Both the position numbers and the translations under genes were made by a program. Below, piece after piece: positions 9,078-18,604 of a DNA stretch of 64,000 bases. Under the pieces are notes generated by a model. It did no database searches, was not told the origin of the DNA, and worked only from the letters and a program-made list of their open reading frames with translations. Location: the NCBI RefSeq assembly GCF_040939785.1, contig NZ_CP162553.1, positions 6,343,001 to 6,407,000 on the forward strand, given 5' to 3'. This DNA is from Bradyrhizobium lupini. Lineage in GTDB: Bacteria > Pseudomonadota > Alphaproteobacteria > Rhizobiales > Xanthobacteraceae. Position 1 is the first letter of the stretch, and the number at the start of each line of letters is the position of its first letter.

Positions 9078-10152
9078 GTCGAAGGGTACTGCGGATCAGG
9101 CGCTGCGCCGGCGCCTCGAACCAGCGATAGGTAAGGTGCGAGGCCACGAGTGTCGGCAGCACGAAGGCCACCCAGAACAGATGGTCGCCGTAGGGAATCG
9201 GTCGCTGCATGGCCACGCAGGCGAGTGCGATGGCGAGCTGAATCGGGAAGTGCAGAAGATAGCAGGAATAGGTCATATTGCCGGCCATCTCGAGTAGTGC
9301 CTGGACCCGCCGCGGCAAGGTGAGTTGGCCGGAACAGCAGAACAGCAGGATCGGTGTATAGATCAGCAGCAGCGGTCCGGCGGCCGGGGCGAGCTCGATG
9401 CCCGCCAGCCAGATCGCCGCCGGGACTGCGATGGCGGCGAACGCGGCCGTTGCTTCCAATGTCCGCCGATGCCCGGAATCGACGACGGCCTGCCGGGCCA
9501 TGGCGGCAAGTCCGCCTGCATAGAAGAAGGCGAGGCTGGTCCCGACCTGCGTTCCGATCGTGATCGAGGCAAGGATCACGACCAAATTGAACAGCGGCGA
9601 TGCCGTTACAAAGCGCAACGCCATGAAAAAGGTCGCATAGTCCATAATCTCGACTGAGACCGACCAGATGGGCCCGTTGAAGCTTTCGCTGCGCGGCGGC
9701 AGCCAGTCGCTCGCCATGAAGAGCTGTGCGAGGAAGTGCGGGAGATCGTTGTTCGGATAGACGAAGTAGACTCCATGCTGGGCGAAATAGACCGGTTGCA
9801 GCACCGCGACCAGCAGCAACGTTGCGATATGGAGCGGATAGAGGCGCGACAGCCGGTTCACGAAGAAGCTTCGGCCGTCGACCGTGCGATCGGCGATAAT
9901 GGTGCGATACTTCCAGAAGAATATGAAGCCCGAGATGCACCAGAAGAACCAGACGCCGTACTCGCCGGCCTCATAGAAAGGGAACAGAACGCGGTAGAAC
10001 GGCAGCTCGCTTCTGGTGAGCTTGACGGCGGGCTCGGCGACAAGGGCAAAGTGCTGATAGTGCCATAACAGCACGGCGAGGGTCGCAAGGAAGCGTAGGC
10101 CCTCCAATCCCAGGAGCTTCCGGGCCTCCGGCAGTGGCAATGTTTTCGGCAT
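9067..10152 (-). CDS. acyltransferase 3 family (OafA/NodX-like) integral membrane protein
   Basis: 361 residues and about ten membrane segments, matching the Acyl_transf_3 (COG1835) family. Visible landmarks: GLEGLRFLATLAVLLWHYQHF near the start (the family R-x-x-A...H motif), FFWCISGFIFFWKYR, RLSRLYPLH, and near the end MTYSCYLLHFPIQLA. These inner-membrane enzymes O-acetylate or succinylate surface polysaccharides or LPS. The start at 10152 gives a normal cytosolic N-terminal tail. It stands alone between the liv operon terminator and a small membrane protein gene on the same strand. Confidence 0.88.
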   Translation of the reverse strand: MPKTLPLPEARKLLGLEGLRFLATLAVLLWHYQHFALVAEPAVKLTRSELPFYRVLFPFYEAGEYGVWFFWCISGFIFFWKYRTIIADRTVDGRSFFVNRLSRLYPLHIATLLLVAVLQPVYFAQHGVYFVYPNNDLPHFLAQLFMASDWLPPRSESFNGPIWSVSVEIMDYATFFMALRFVTASPLFNLVVILASITIGTQVGTSLAFFYAGGLAAMARQAVVDSGHRRTLEATAAFAAIAVPAAIWLAGIELAPAAGPLLLIYTPILLFCCSGQLTLPRRVQALLEMAGNMTYSCYLLHFPIQLAIALACVAMQRPIPYGDHLFWVAFVLPTLVASHLTYRWFEAPAQRLIRSTLRRKK

Positions 10153-10170
10153 GATGAATACGGCCTTCGG

Positions 10171-10433
10171 CTACCTCTGCCGCATCATTGATCCCAGCAT
10201 CTCGTGGACATCGTAGGTCATGACCGCGAGCAAGGCTGCGAGCGCGAGATAGGCGCCGCCATATTCGAGCTTGGTCTGGAGCGGGACACCGTAATAGGCG
10301 ACGTTCTCGGGTGCATGCGGATCATATCGCCACGCGCCGAGGAGCTGCGGGGCGGAGCGCCTTGTGAGAAAACCGGCTGTAATCCGAACACGACAAACAG
10401 GACGATGCCGGCGGCGGCAACGAATTTTCTCAC
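10171..10433 (-). pseudogene. small two-segment membrane protein, unknown, frameshifted
   Basis: Reading from a GTG at 10433 (GGGGA six bases upstream): VRKFVAAAGIVLFVVFGLQP is a membrane segment, then SQGAPP. At the G run 10349-10352 the frame breaks; one extra base continues it as PQLLGAWRYDPHAPENVAYY, a second hydrophobic segment AYLALAALLAVMTYDVHEML and a stop at 10171, about 87 residues in all. Both halves look native, so the gene is probably intact in the organism. I do not recognise the family. It lies 18 bases upstream of the acyltransferase start on the same strand and may be co-transcribed with it. Confidence 0.45.
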
Positions 10434-10693
10434 AGAATTCCCCAGCAACCAGTCCACCGCCTGGTCGGTGGTGCAGTCATTATAAGACAACGATAGGCTG
10501 TGGGAAAGAGCAGCCGCAGGTTGCGTTCGACTATCTCGCGCGCTGTTGTAATTTTGGCGCGTCGGCGCGGGATGTCAGCAGGATCAAAACCGCAACTTTG
10601 GCCGCAAGAGCCTCGCGATGTGCGGGACTGCTTGTTCCCGGATGCTACGCTCGCCAGGGTAAAGGCAGTTTGCCGGGACGATGCCAATTCGCA

Positions 10694-11404
10694 TCATTTC
10701 TCCGCCAGATAGACCTCTCCCAGCAGCGACGAGTTCGACCACGGCACCTGCTTGCTCTTCGTGGTCGAAACCACCTCCGCCCGCACACGTGTCAGCATCT
10801 GCTGCACCTCGAGACCGGGCGTGCCGATGTGGCGGGAGAGGGCAGCGGAAAACGGCGAGTTGGCGCCTTCGCCGTCGAGAGCGACCTGGCCCGGCGCTGT
10901 GGCGAAAGCGATCAGCGTGCCGGCGCCGAGCATCGCGCCGGCGCCCAGGCTCGGTGGCGCTGCGAGGCCCGAGGCAGCTTCGATGGCGAGGTTGGTGCCG
11001 GCTGATGCGACCTGCTGTGCCATCGGATTATTGCGGCAGGCATCGAAGATCAAAATGTTGGTGCGGACCTGGTCGTCGAGGCCGGCCATGATCGTGTCCA
11101 TGTCGATCATCGCGTCCGTCATCCTCGCGCCCGGCTTGAGTTCGACGTCGACAGGAATGAGATAGTTGCGGCCGTCGACCTGCACACCGTGGCCGGCATA
11201 GTAGACCAATACGACCTGCGCCCGCGCCGCTTCCCGCAAGAAGTCACGCGTCATCTTCTGCATCGCCGCGCGGTCGAGATCGACGCCTTCTGATACCGTG
11301 AAGCCGATATCGCGCAAGGCCCTGGCAATGGCGCGCGCGTCATTGGGCGGATTGGGGAGCGCCTTGACATGCGAATAGGCGCCATTGCCGATGATCAGCG
11401 CCAT
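10694..11404 (-). CDS. caspase-like (peptidase C14) domain protein, probably the C-terminal half of a TPR-caspase protein
   Basis: 236 residues. The caspase p20 fold starts at the very first residue (MALIIGNGAYSHVKALPNPP), with the catalytic His72 in YYAGHGVQ and Cys123 in IFDACRNNP; the C-terminal p10-like part ends EVVSTTKSKQVPWSNSSLLG. Both catalytic residues are present, so it could be an active bacterial orthocaspase. In relatives a few residues precede MALIIGN (R-V/M-ALVIGN), and they are found here in the correct frame (AARGTRMALII) only upstream of the apparent start. With the TPR gene overlapping by 10 bases in another frame, this is best read as the second half of one protein split by a missing base in the run at 11435-11439. 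Confidence 0.8.
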   Translation of the reverse strand: MALIIGNGAYSHVKALPNPPNDARAIARALRDIGFTVSEGVDLDRAAMQKMTRDFLREAARAQVVLVYYAGHGVQVDGRNYLIPVDVELKPGARMTDAMIDMDTIMAGLDDQVRTNILIFDACRNNPMAQQVASAGTNLAIEAASGLAAPPSLGAGAMLGAGTLIAFATAPGQVALDGEGANSPFSAALSRHIGTPGLEVQQMLTRVRAEVVSTTKSKQVPWSNSSLLGEVYLAEK

Positions 11405-12408
11405 GCGCGTGCCGCGCGCGGCCGGAGCAGGCGAGGGGGCGGCGCGGCACCGGTCTGCTGGGGAGCCGGTGCCTTTGCCGGCTCGGTCGGTGACGGCGCA
11501 TCGCGCGGGATCGGTGTGCTTGCGTCGGTGATCAGCGACAGCCGCACCTTTGCGGTGGCTTGATTGGCCTTGCTGCCGGCATCGGACGCCGCGATCGCCA
11601 GCGTCGCCTTGTAGTCGTCGCTCGCGTGCGCGTAATCCCCTTTCGCCTCATAGGCCAGCGCGCGATGGGTGTAGCCTGAGATCAGCACGCTGTTCGGCGG
11701 AGTCATGATGTTGACGGGCGGCTTCTCTTTCGCGAGCCGAAGCGCTTCGCTCCCGTCGACAATCGCGCGATCGTAATCGCCTCTGACACGCCAGATCGCG
11801 GTCCGGTTGATCAGCGGCTGCGGCAGCGTCGGGTCGAGCCGGATCGCCTGGTTGATGTCGGTCAGCGCGCCGTCGAGATCGCCGAGCGCCTCCTTGGAGA
11901 TGCCGCGGTTCTGGTACGAGAACGCCGATTTTGGATTGGCCTTGATCGACATGTCGTAGTCGGCGATCGCCTTGGCGTAATCGCCTTTGCCGCGCCAGGC
12001 ATTACCGCGATTGTGGAAGATGGTTCCGTCAGGCGGGCCGAGCTTCAGCGCATCGTCGAAATCAGCGACCGCGATCTCGTACTCGCCTCTGTCGTAATAC
12101 GCCGAGCCGCGTAGATTGTAGACTGCCTGGCTCGGCTGGAGCCGGATCGCTTCCGTGGCGTCAGTGATGACCTTGGCGTAATCGCCCTTCTTATTCCAGC
12201 CCACCGCGCGCCAGAAGTAGACCGTCGCGAGCTGCTCGCCTTTAAAAACGTTCAGCGAAATGATCTTGCTGCAGGCGTCGATCATCTGGTCTGCCGGCAT
12301 GGTGTCGGTGGTGCAGAGCGGCCCAAGCTGGTTGCGCGCCTGCGCAAAAGCTGGCGCCGACCACAGGGTTGCAGCGAGCAGGCAGAGCGCGACGAGCAGG
12401 CGACGCAT
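11395..12408 (-). CDS. secreted TPR protein, probably the N-terminal half of a TPR-caspase protein
   Basis: 337 residues as read. There is a Sec signal peptide (cleavage after APAFA, about residue 23), and then about six to seven tetratricopeptide repeats between residues 60 and 285, recognisable by repeated GDYAKAI-ADYD and LNRG/HNRG patterns. The tail turns into a Pro/Ala-rich linker (PSPTEPAKAPAPQQTGAAPP), after which the frame reads nonsense for a few residues and stops. One additional C in the run at 11435-11439 would join it to the caspase domain that follows. TPR plus caspase in one exported protein is a known bacterial architecture; the function of such proteins is mostly untested. 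Confidence 0.8.
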   Translation of the reverse strand: MRRLLVALCLLAATLWSAPAFAQARNQLGPLCTTDTMPADQMIDACSKIISLNVFKGEQLATVYFWRAVGWNKKGDYAKVITDATEAIRLQPSQAVYNLRGSAYYDRGEYEIAVADFDDALKLGPPDGTIFHNRGNAWRGKGDYAKAIADYDMSIKANPKSAFSYQNRGISKEALGDLDGALTDINQAIRLDPTLPQPLINRTAIWRVRGDYDRAIVDGSEALRLAKEKPPVNIMTPPNSVLISGYTHRALAYEAKGDYAHASDDYKATLAIAASDAGSKANQATAKVRLSLITDASTPIPRDAPSPTEPAKAPAPQQTGAAPPPRLLRPRAARAWR

Positions 12409-12580
12409 TGGCGGTGGTCCCGTAGAGGAGAGGCGTCTGTTGGTTACCCGGCAGGGGAAGGTGGTTCACGGCTCCCTGTTGTACAAACGGCAAACAGGGG
12501 TGGCTCTATCGCTATTCCCTCGGTGGGCAGATTTTGCTAGGAGGCAGTACCCAATCCCTCTGCCCACTGCGTCCCACTCC

Positions 12581-13933
12581 ATGAAGAATGACGAAATCCT
12601 TAGCCAAATCACCGAGTTCTGCCGTAAGGCGGACATGGCGGAGTCGACGTTCGGCCGGCGCGCGGTGAACGATGGGAAGCTCGTGCACCGCTTGCGCGAG
12701 GGCAAACGTATCACGATCGATACCCTGGACCGGATCCAGGCCTACATGGCTGCATCGATGGCCGGCGGCGTGCCGACGCCGCGGGGGCTTCAGGTGCCCC
12801 CGGAAAAGCGCGATCCGCGCGGCAATTTCCGCTTTTTCGAGAACCGGCAGAAATACCTGCTGTTCGTCCACACTTGCAGTGAGAAGCGGGTGGTCGCCGA
12901 GCGCGTGGCGCTGGAGCTTGCCAGCATCCATCCCCGGCCCCCGGCGCTGCGCGTGTTCGATGCCGGCGTTGGCGACGGCACGGTACTGGCGCGCGTGCTG
13001 CGCTCGATGCACCAGCGCTTTCCGCACATGCCGTTCTATGTCGCCGGCAAGGAGCTCAGTCTCGAGGACCTCCGCCTGACGCTGGACAAGGTGCCGGATC
13101 GCATTTTCGAGCACCCGGCCTCGGTGTTCGTTTTTACCAACATGCTCTACGCGGAGGCGCCGTGGCTCGCGCCGGCATCGCCCGCGGCCGCCGCCGCCAC
13201 CGTCTGGCACGAGGTTCCCCTGCGGGGTGCTTCCTCCGGTGAGTTCGAGACCCAAATCGCGGAGTTGAAGCCGTTTTTGGAGCAGAACTGGCGCGCAGCG
13301 GTCAGCCCGCGCACGGGGATGCCGCTCTATGAGCGGCCTGTCGTGCTGGTGCTCTACCGTGAAGATCAGCGTTTTCTGCTCGATTCGACCATTCCACGGC
13401 CGGGCCAGGCCGAGGCCAATTTCGACCTCGTTATCGCATCCCAGCCATACCGGGCGCTGTCCTCGGTCAATTTCAGGGCAAAACGCATCATAGCGCCCCT
13501 GGCGCGGGCCTTGCGGGCAGGCGGCCGCCTGATCGGTATTCACTCCCATGGCCAGGATCCGGGCATGGAGATGATCCAGGCAATCTGGCCCGGAGAAAAT
13601 CCTTTCTCGGTGAGCCGTCATGAGCTATTGCGCGCGGTGAAGTACGAGCTCGGCTCGGTGGGCCGCGACTTAAATTTTAATGCTTACGCAGATAACCGCT
13701 CGATCTTCAGGTATGATATGGAAGCGCTGCCCAACGAGGTGACGGGCACCATCGGAACCTCGACGGCCTTTGCAGCCTGGAATGCGGCGGTGTATGTGGC
13801 TCAGATTGAGGACGACCGGTTGACGGAAATGACTCAAAACGGCCGCACTCTGGACGCCGCCAGGGACGTGCTGCGAAAGTACAATGGGCTCTGGTTTCTC
13901 GACGAGATCCTACGTCATCTCGCGCCGGCGTGA
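12581..13933 (+). CDS. helix-turn-helix N-terminus fused to a SAM-dependent methyltransferase-like domain, upstream of metK
   Basis: 450 residues. Residues about 1-60 look like a small XRE/Cro-type HTH (MAESTFGRRAVNDGKLVHRL, then REGKRITIDTLDRIQAYM). From about residue 85 a Rossmann methyltransferase fold follows with motif I VFDAGVGDGTVLARVL (125-140), FDLVIASQPYRALSSVNF as the motif IV-like strand, and LRAGGRLIGIHSHG as the later strand. I took the ATG at 12581, where the conserved region begins; the open frame upstream to 12260 is antisense to the TPR gene. It ends 64 bases before metK on the same strand. In other Rhizobiales a small XRE regulator sits just upstream of metK (established gene order). 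Whether this one methylates anything or only senses SAM is unknown. Confidence 0.7.
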   Translation: MKNDEILSQITEFCRKADMAESTFGRRAVNDGKLVHRLREGKRITIDTLDRIQAYMAASMAGGVPTPRGLQVPPEKRDPRGNFRFFENRQKYLLFVHTCSEKRVVAERVALELASIHPRPPALRVFDAGVGDGTVLARVLRSMHQRFPHMPFYVAGKELSLEDLRLTLDKVPDRIFEHPASVFVFTNMLYAEAPWLAPASPAAAAATVWHEVPLRGASSGEFETQIAELKPFLEQNWRAAVSPRTGMPLYERPVVLVLYREDQRFLLDSTIPRPGQAEANFDLVIASQPYRALSSVNFRAKRIIAPLARALRAGGRLIGIHSHGQDPGMEMIQAIWPGENPFSVSRHELLRAVKYELGSVGRDLNFNAYADNRSIFRYDMEALPNEVTGTIGTSTAFAAWNAAVYVAQIEDDRLTEMTQNGRTLDAARDVLRKYNGLWFLDEILRHLAPA

Positions 13934-13997
13934 TTGACATCATTCAAAGCTAAATATCGCAACGCCCGCCAGCTAGCGGCGGAACAAGGGGTTACTG

Positions 13998-15194
<1,197 letters not shown>

Positions 15195-15254
15195 TCACCG
15201 ACGACATTTCGGGGCGCCGCGACAGCGGCGAACCCGGTACTTCCATCGCCTCGA

Positions 15255-15292
15255 GATTCCGGGCTCGCCCCTCCAGGGTGACCCGGGATGAC
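15255..15292. repeat. short imperfect intergenic palindrome between metK and ahcY
   Basis: GATTCCGGGCTCGCC pairs imperfectly with GGTGACCCGGGATGAC across a short loop. This ATTCCGGG...CCCGGGATGAC pattern is a familiar Bradyrhizobium intergenic repeat type. In the transcript it would form a hairpin that could weaken read-through or protect mRNA ends between the two genes. Confidence 0.55.
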
Positions 15293-15316
15293 CAATTCAA
15301 CAACAGGACGCCCGCA

Positions 15317-16738
15317 ATGAACGCGAAGCCCGGCTTCACCGATTACATCGTCAAGGACATTTCGCTCGCCGATTTCGGCCGCAAGGAGCTCTCGCTCGCC
15401 GAGACCGAGATGCCCGGCCTGATGGCCACCCGCGAGGAGTACGGCCCGAAGCAGCCGCTGAAGGGCGCGCGTATCGCCGGCTCGCTGCACATGACGATCC
15501 AGACCGGCGTGCTGATCGAGACGCTGGCCGCGCTCGGCGCCGACATCCGCTGGGTCTCCTGCAACATCTATTCGACGCAGGACCACGCCGCGGCGGCGAT
15601 CGCAGCCGCCGGCATTCCGGTATTCGCCGTCAAGGGTGAGAGCCTTACCGAGTACTGGGACTACACCGCCAAGCTGTTCGACTGGCACGGCGGCGGTCAC
15701 CCGAACATGATCCTCGACGACGGCGGCGACGCCACCATGTACGTCCATCTCGGCCTGCGCGCCGAGAACGGCGACACCAAGTTCCTGGACAAGCCGGGTT
15801 CGGAAGAAGAGGAAGTCTTCTTCGCGCTGCTGAAGAAGCAGCTCAAGGAGAAGCCGAAGGGCTACTTCGCCGAGATCGCCAAGAGCATCAAGGGCGTTTC
15901 CGAAGAGACCACCACGGGCGTGCATCGTCTCTATGACATGCAAAAGGCCGGCACGCTGCTATGGCCAGCCATCAACGTCAACGACAGCGTCACCAAGTCG
16001 AAGTTCGACAATCTCTACGGCTGCCGTGAATCGCTGGTCGACGGCATCCGCCGCGGCACCGACGTGATGATGTCCGGCAAGGTCGCGATGGTCGCGGGCT
16101 TCGGCGACGTCGGCAAGGGTTCGGCCGCCTCGCTGCGCCAGGCCGGCTGCCGCGTCATGGTCTCCGAAGTCGATCCGATCTGCGCGCTGCAGGCGGCGAT
16201 GGAAGGCTATGAAGTCGTGACCATGGAAGACGCCGCGCCCCGCGCCGACATCTTCGTCACCGCGACCGGCAACAAGGACATCATCACGATCGAGCACATG
16301 CGCGCGATGAAGGATCGCGCCATCGTCTGCAACATCGGTCACTTCGACAACGAGATCCAGATCGCAGGTCTGCGTAACCTGAAGTGGACCAACATCAAGC
16401 CGCAGGTCGACGAGATCGAGTTCCCCGACAAGCATCGCATCATCATGCTGTCGGAAGGTCGCCTCGTGAACCTCGGCAACGCGATGGGCCATCCGTCCTT
16501 CGTGATGTCGGCCTCCTTCACCAACCAGACGCTGGCGCAGATCGAGCTTTTCGCCAACAACAAGGACGGCAAGTACAAGAAGGAAGTCTACGTGCTGCCG
16601 AAATCGCTCGACGAAAAGGTCGCGCGCCTGCACCTCGCCAAGATCGGCGTCAAGCTCACCGAGCTGCGCAAGGACCAGGCCGACTACATCGGCGTCAAGC
16701 AGGAAGGTCCGTACAAGTCGGACCATTACCGGTACTGA
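15317..16738 (+). CDS. ahcY: adenosylhomocysteinase (S-adenosylhomocysteine hydrolase)
   Basis: 473 residues, the alphaproteobacterial length including the roughly 40-residue insertion seen in bacterial and plant enzymes ([20 protein letters not shown]). It reversibly splits S-adenosylhomocysteine into adenosine and homocysteine, relieving product inhibition of methyltransferases. Visible motifs: [16 protein letters not shown], the NAD-binding [20 protein letters not shown], and the C-terminal KSDHYRY that reaches into the neighbouring subunit's NAD site. The ATG at 15317 begins the conserved [16 protein letters not shown] region. A classic terminator follows 23 bases after the stop. Confidence 0.97.
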   Translation: MNAKPGFTDYIVKDISLADFGRKELSLAETEMPGLMATREEYGPKQPLKGARIAGSLHMTIQTGVLIETLAALGADIRWVSCNIYSTQDHAAAAIAAAGIPVFAVKGESLTEYWDYTAKLFDWHGGGHPNMILDDGGDATMYVHLGLRAENGDTKFLDKPGSEEEEVFFALLKKQLKEKPKGYFAEIAKSIKGVSEETTTGVHRLYDMQKAGTLLWPAINVNDSVTKSKFDNLYGCRESLVDGIRRGTDVMMSGKVAMVAGFGDVGKGSAASLRQAGCRVMVSEVDPICALQAAMEGYEVVTMEDAAPRADIFVTATGNKDIITIEHMRAMKDRAIVCNIGHFDNEIQIAGLRNLKWTNIKPQVDEIEFPDKHRIIMLSEGRLVNLGNAMGHPSFVMSASFTNQTLAQIELFANNKDGKYKKEVYVLPKSLDEKVARLHLAKIGVKLTELRKDQADYIGVKQEGPYKSDHYRY

Positions 16739-16761
16739 GCGCACACTCTTGCGACATAAAG

Positions 16762-16788
16762 GCCCCGGAGCGATCCGGGGCTTTTTTT
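16762..16788 (+). terminator. rho-independent terminator of ahcY
   Basis: Perfect 8-bp stem GCCCCGGA / TCCGGGGC with a GCGA loop, followed by seven T. It ends the metK-ahcY unit and marks the left border of the decayed patch. Confidence 0.92.
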
Positions 16789-16790
16789 GT

Positions 16791-16880
16791 CGCCGTTCGG
16801 CCGACTACTCCTTCTCCCTCTATCTCGTGCACCACACCATCTTGATAGCGGTCTGGTTCATTTTATCCGCGTCGCGGTTT
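16791..16880 (+). pseudogene. acyltransferase 3 C-terminal fragment (remnant)
   Basis: Immediately after the ahcY terminator the + strand encodes ADYSFSLYLVHHTILIAVWF, which matches the last catalytic-side membrane segment of acyltransferase 3 proteins (S-Y-S-x-Y-L-x-H). No matching upstream part exists, because ahcY and its terminator sit there, and downstream the frame becomes non-specific. It is therefore a cut-off tail of a lost gene. It is not a copy of the minus-strand acyltransferase at 17-18 kb, whose equivalent segment reads DASYSIYLLHYVTF. The 190 bases to 17067 hold nothing else I can recognise. Confidence 0.6.
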
Positions 16881-17067
16881 GACGGTGGGCATGGCGGCAG
16901 TCGGCGCACCCAATATAGCTGCGATCTTTTTAGCAGAGATAGGGAGAGAACCATCATCGAAAAGTCGCCAGCATCTAAAGTCAGCCTCGCCCCGCCGGAC
17001 ATTGACCGCAGACGCGTAGCCCCTGCTGATAGGCACATTGCGACAGCCCTGACCAAGATCGGCGTTT

Positions 17068-18080
17068 CTAACGGGCGGCTGCACTACTCTCAACCAAGGG
17101 ACGTTTCGCTTGTCGTGTTATATTCGCCGCAAATCTGTTGGAGGGCGCTTCAATGATTTTCCACGTCGCATAGGACACTAAGCAACATACGATCAGCGTG
17201 ATGTATCGCCATGGCTCGCACATCCAATCGGGTAGGCCGATCCAGGCAGCGGCATAGACCATCGTAACGAATGTCACATAGTGCAGCAGATAGATTGAAT
17301 AGGAAGCGTCGCCGGCTTGTATGATCCAACGAAATGGACGGCGGTCCCAAGGAAGGCGCAAGCTAATTATGCCTTGCAGGATAATGCCCATGCAAAGGGA
17401 TACGGAAAAGGGGAAGTCATGAGACCGCGTGTACGCGAGTAGCGCCGATCCAAAGACAATCGGGGCGATTGCACCCAAGCGCTGCAACCAATCATGAGCA
17501 AGGAAAACAAGGACACCGCAGAGAAAGTCTATTTGCGTGGTCGATACGAGGTGCCAGCTCCACGGATTCCCGAAATACCAGCCCGCGACGCCAAGGGACG
17601 CCAACGCAATCGCCAAGCCCCCGGAGGCCGGCCAGAGGCACGATGAAAGTGGCAAGCGCGTAAAATACTAACTCGCGTTCCAGCGTCCAACTTACATCAT
17701 AGGCCGGCGCCCCATTTTGCGGACGTCATTGAATAGAGAAAATGCCCGATTGGCTCGGGGCGATACTTGCCGATGGCTATCAAGAACGCGACCGCAGCCA
17801 TTGCGACCCAATACTTCGGGTACAGCCGAAACACGCGCTTGATGGCAAACGAAATCGGAGAAAACGTCGGCTTTGATGCAACCAGACAGATCACAAAGCC
17901 GCTGATAGCAAAAAAGAAATTGACGCCCAGATAGCCCCAATCTTTGAGCGGACCTATCGGTATTTGTGCCGATTCGGGGAAGGCACGAAGGGCAATATAC
18001 GAATGAAAATAAGCTACGCTCAGCGCCGCGAGTGCGCGAGCCGCCTGAAGCCCCGGGAGCCTCGGATTGCCTTGTCCCAT
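17068..18080 (-). pseudogene. acyltransferase 3 family protein, disrupted by two frameshifts
   Basis: Starting at the ATG at 18080: GLQAARALAALSVAYFHSYI, then GVNFFFAISGFVICLVAS and KRVFRLYPKYW are typical for the N-terminal half. Near 17721 the frame changes and continues as PQNGAPAYDVSWTLERELVF; at the C run 17618-17622 it changes again to GGLAIALASLGVAGWYFG, ASYSIYLLHYVTF and a stop at 17068. Restored, it would be about 335 residues, the normal size for a surface-polysaccharide O-acyltransferase. The DNA is visibly less GC-rich than its neighbours and carries rarer codons, which suggests horizontal origin. One shift is in a homopolymer; the other is not clearly so and may be real decay. 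Confidence 0.7.
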
Positions 18081-18183
18081 GCCTCCGACTAGCATAAGTC
18101 CCTACATGCTCCAAATCGTGCAGGTCCGAAAAGACCCATTCCGTGGGTGACTAGCAAATGCCTTGCAGGGGATCGAGAAGCTG

Positions 18184-18480
18184 AATGCGCCCGCGAAGCG
18201 ATATTCCGGCGGTCACACATATCGACTGTTCCGCTCGCGTGCAGACGGTGCATGCCGAAACCAACCCGCGCTTCTCCGTCTATTGCGCGAATTTGAGGCT
18301 CGTACCGGCAGCAGCGTTCTTGTCAACACCAGCGTCAACGTCCGTGACGAGCCCATCGTGTGCAATCCCGAGGACGCGTATCGCTGCTTCATGAACTGCG
18401 AGATGGATGTCCTCGTGATCGGTAACATCGTTCTGCTCAAGGAAGATCAACTGCCGCCATTGCCGTCCACTGCTCGAGCG
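18184..18480 (+). pseudogene. NodU/CmcH-type carbamoyltransferase, C-terminal remnant with frameshift
   Basis: One frame gives SDIPAVTHIDCSARVQTVHA followed by ETNPRF; the next frame continues RLLREFEARTGSSVLVNTSV, then NVRDEPIVCNPEDAYRCFM and MDVLVIGNIVLLKED. Together these match the C-terminal carbamoyltransferase region (family consensus H-x-D-G-S-A-R-x-Q-T-V, L-V-N-T-S-F-N, P-E-D-A). The upstream three quarters of the roughly 570-residue enzyme, with its Kae1-like domain, are missing. Family members carbamoylate Nod factors or surface sugars. The key DGSAR is DCSAR here and NTSFN is NTSVN, further signs of decay. It ends about 125 bases before the flavin monooxygenase gene. Confidence 0.75.
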
Positions 18481-18604
18481 GAGATACGCTTATTCCCGCC
18501 CGCTAAGCCATGGTATATTTCGACTGGCGCCTACAGTTTGCTCGAAATGAGCCGGATAGCCACCGATTTGCAGTTGGGTTCAGTTCGGCCCGGCGTGAAG
18601 GGGA

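Noticed and set aside
13934..13997. SAM-II or SAM/SAH riboswitch in the metK leader
   Set aside because: The 64-base leader has only a short hairpin and a GCTAAA-like stretch; the pseudoknot elements expected of these riboswitches could not be traced.
15195..15316. SAH riboswitch upstream of ahcY
   Set aside because: The gap is mainly a dispersed palindromic repeat; conserved SAH-motif boxes are not seen.
16785..18600. Prophage or insertion sequence as the cause of the decayed patch
   Set aside because: No transposase, integrase, terminal repeats or tRNA site is visible; only glycan-modification fragments.
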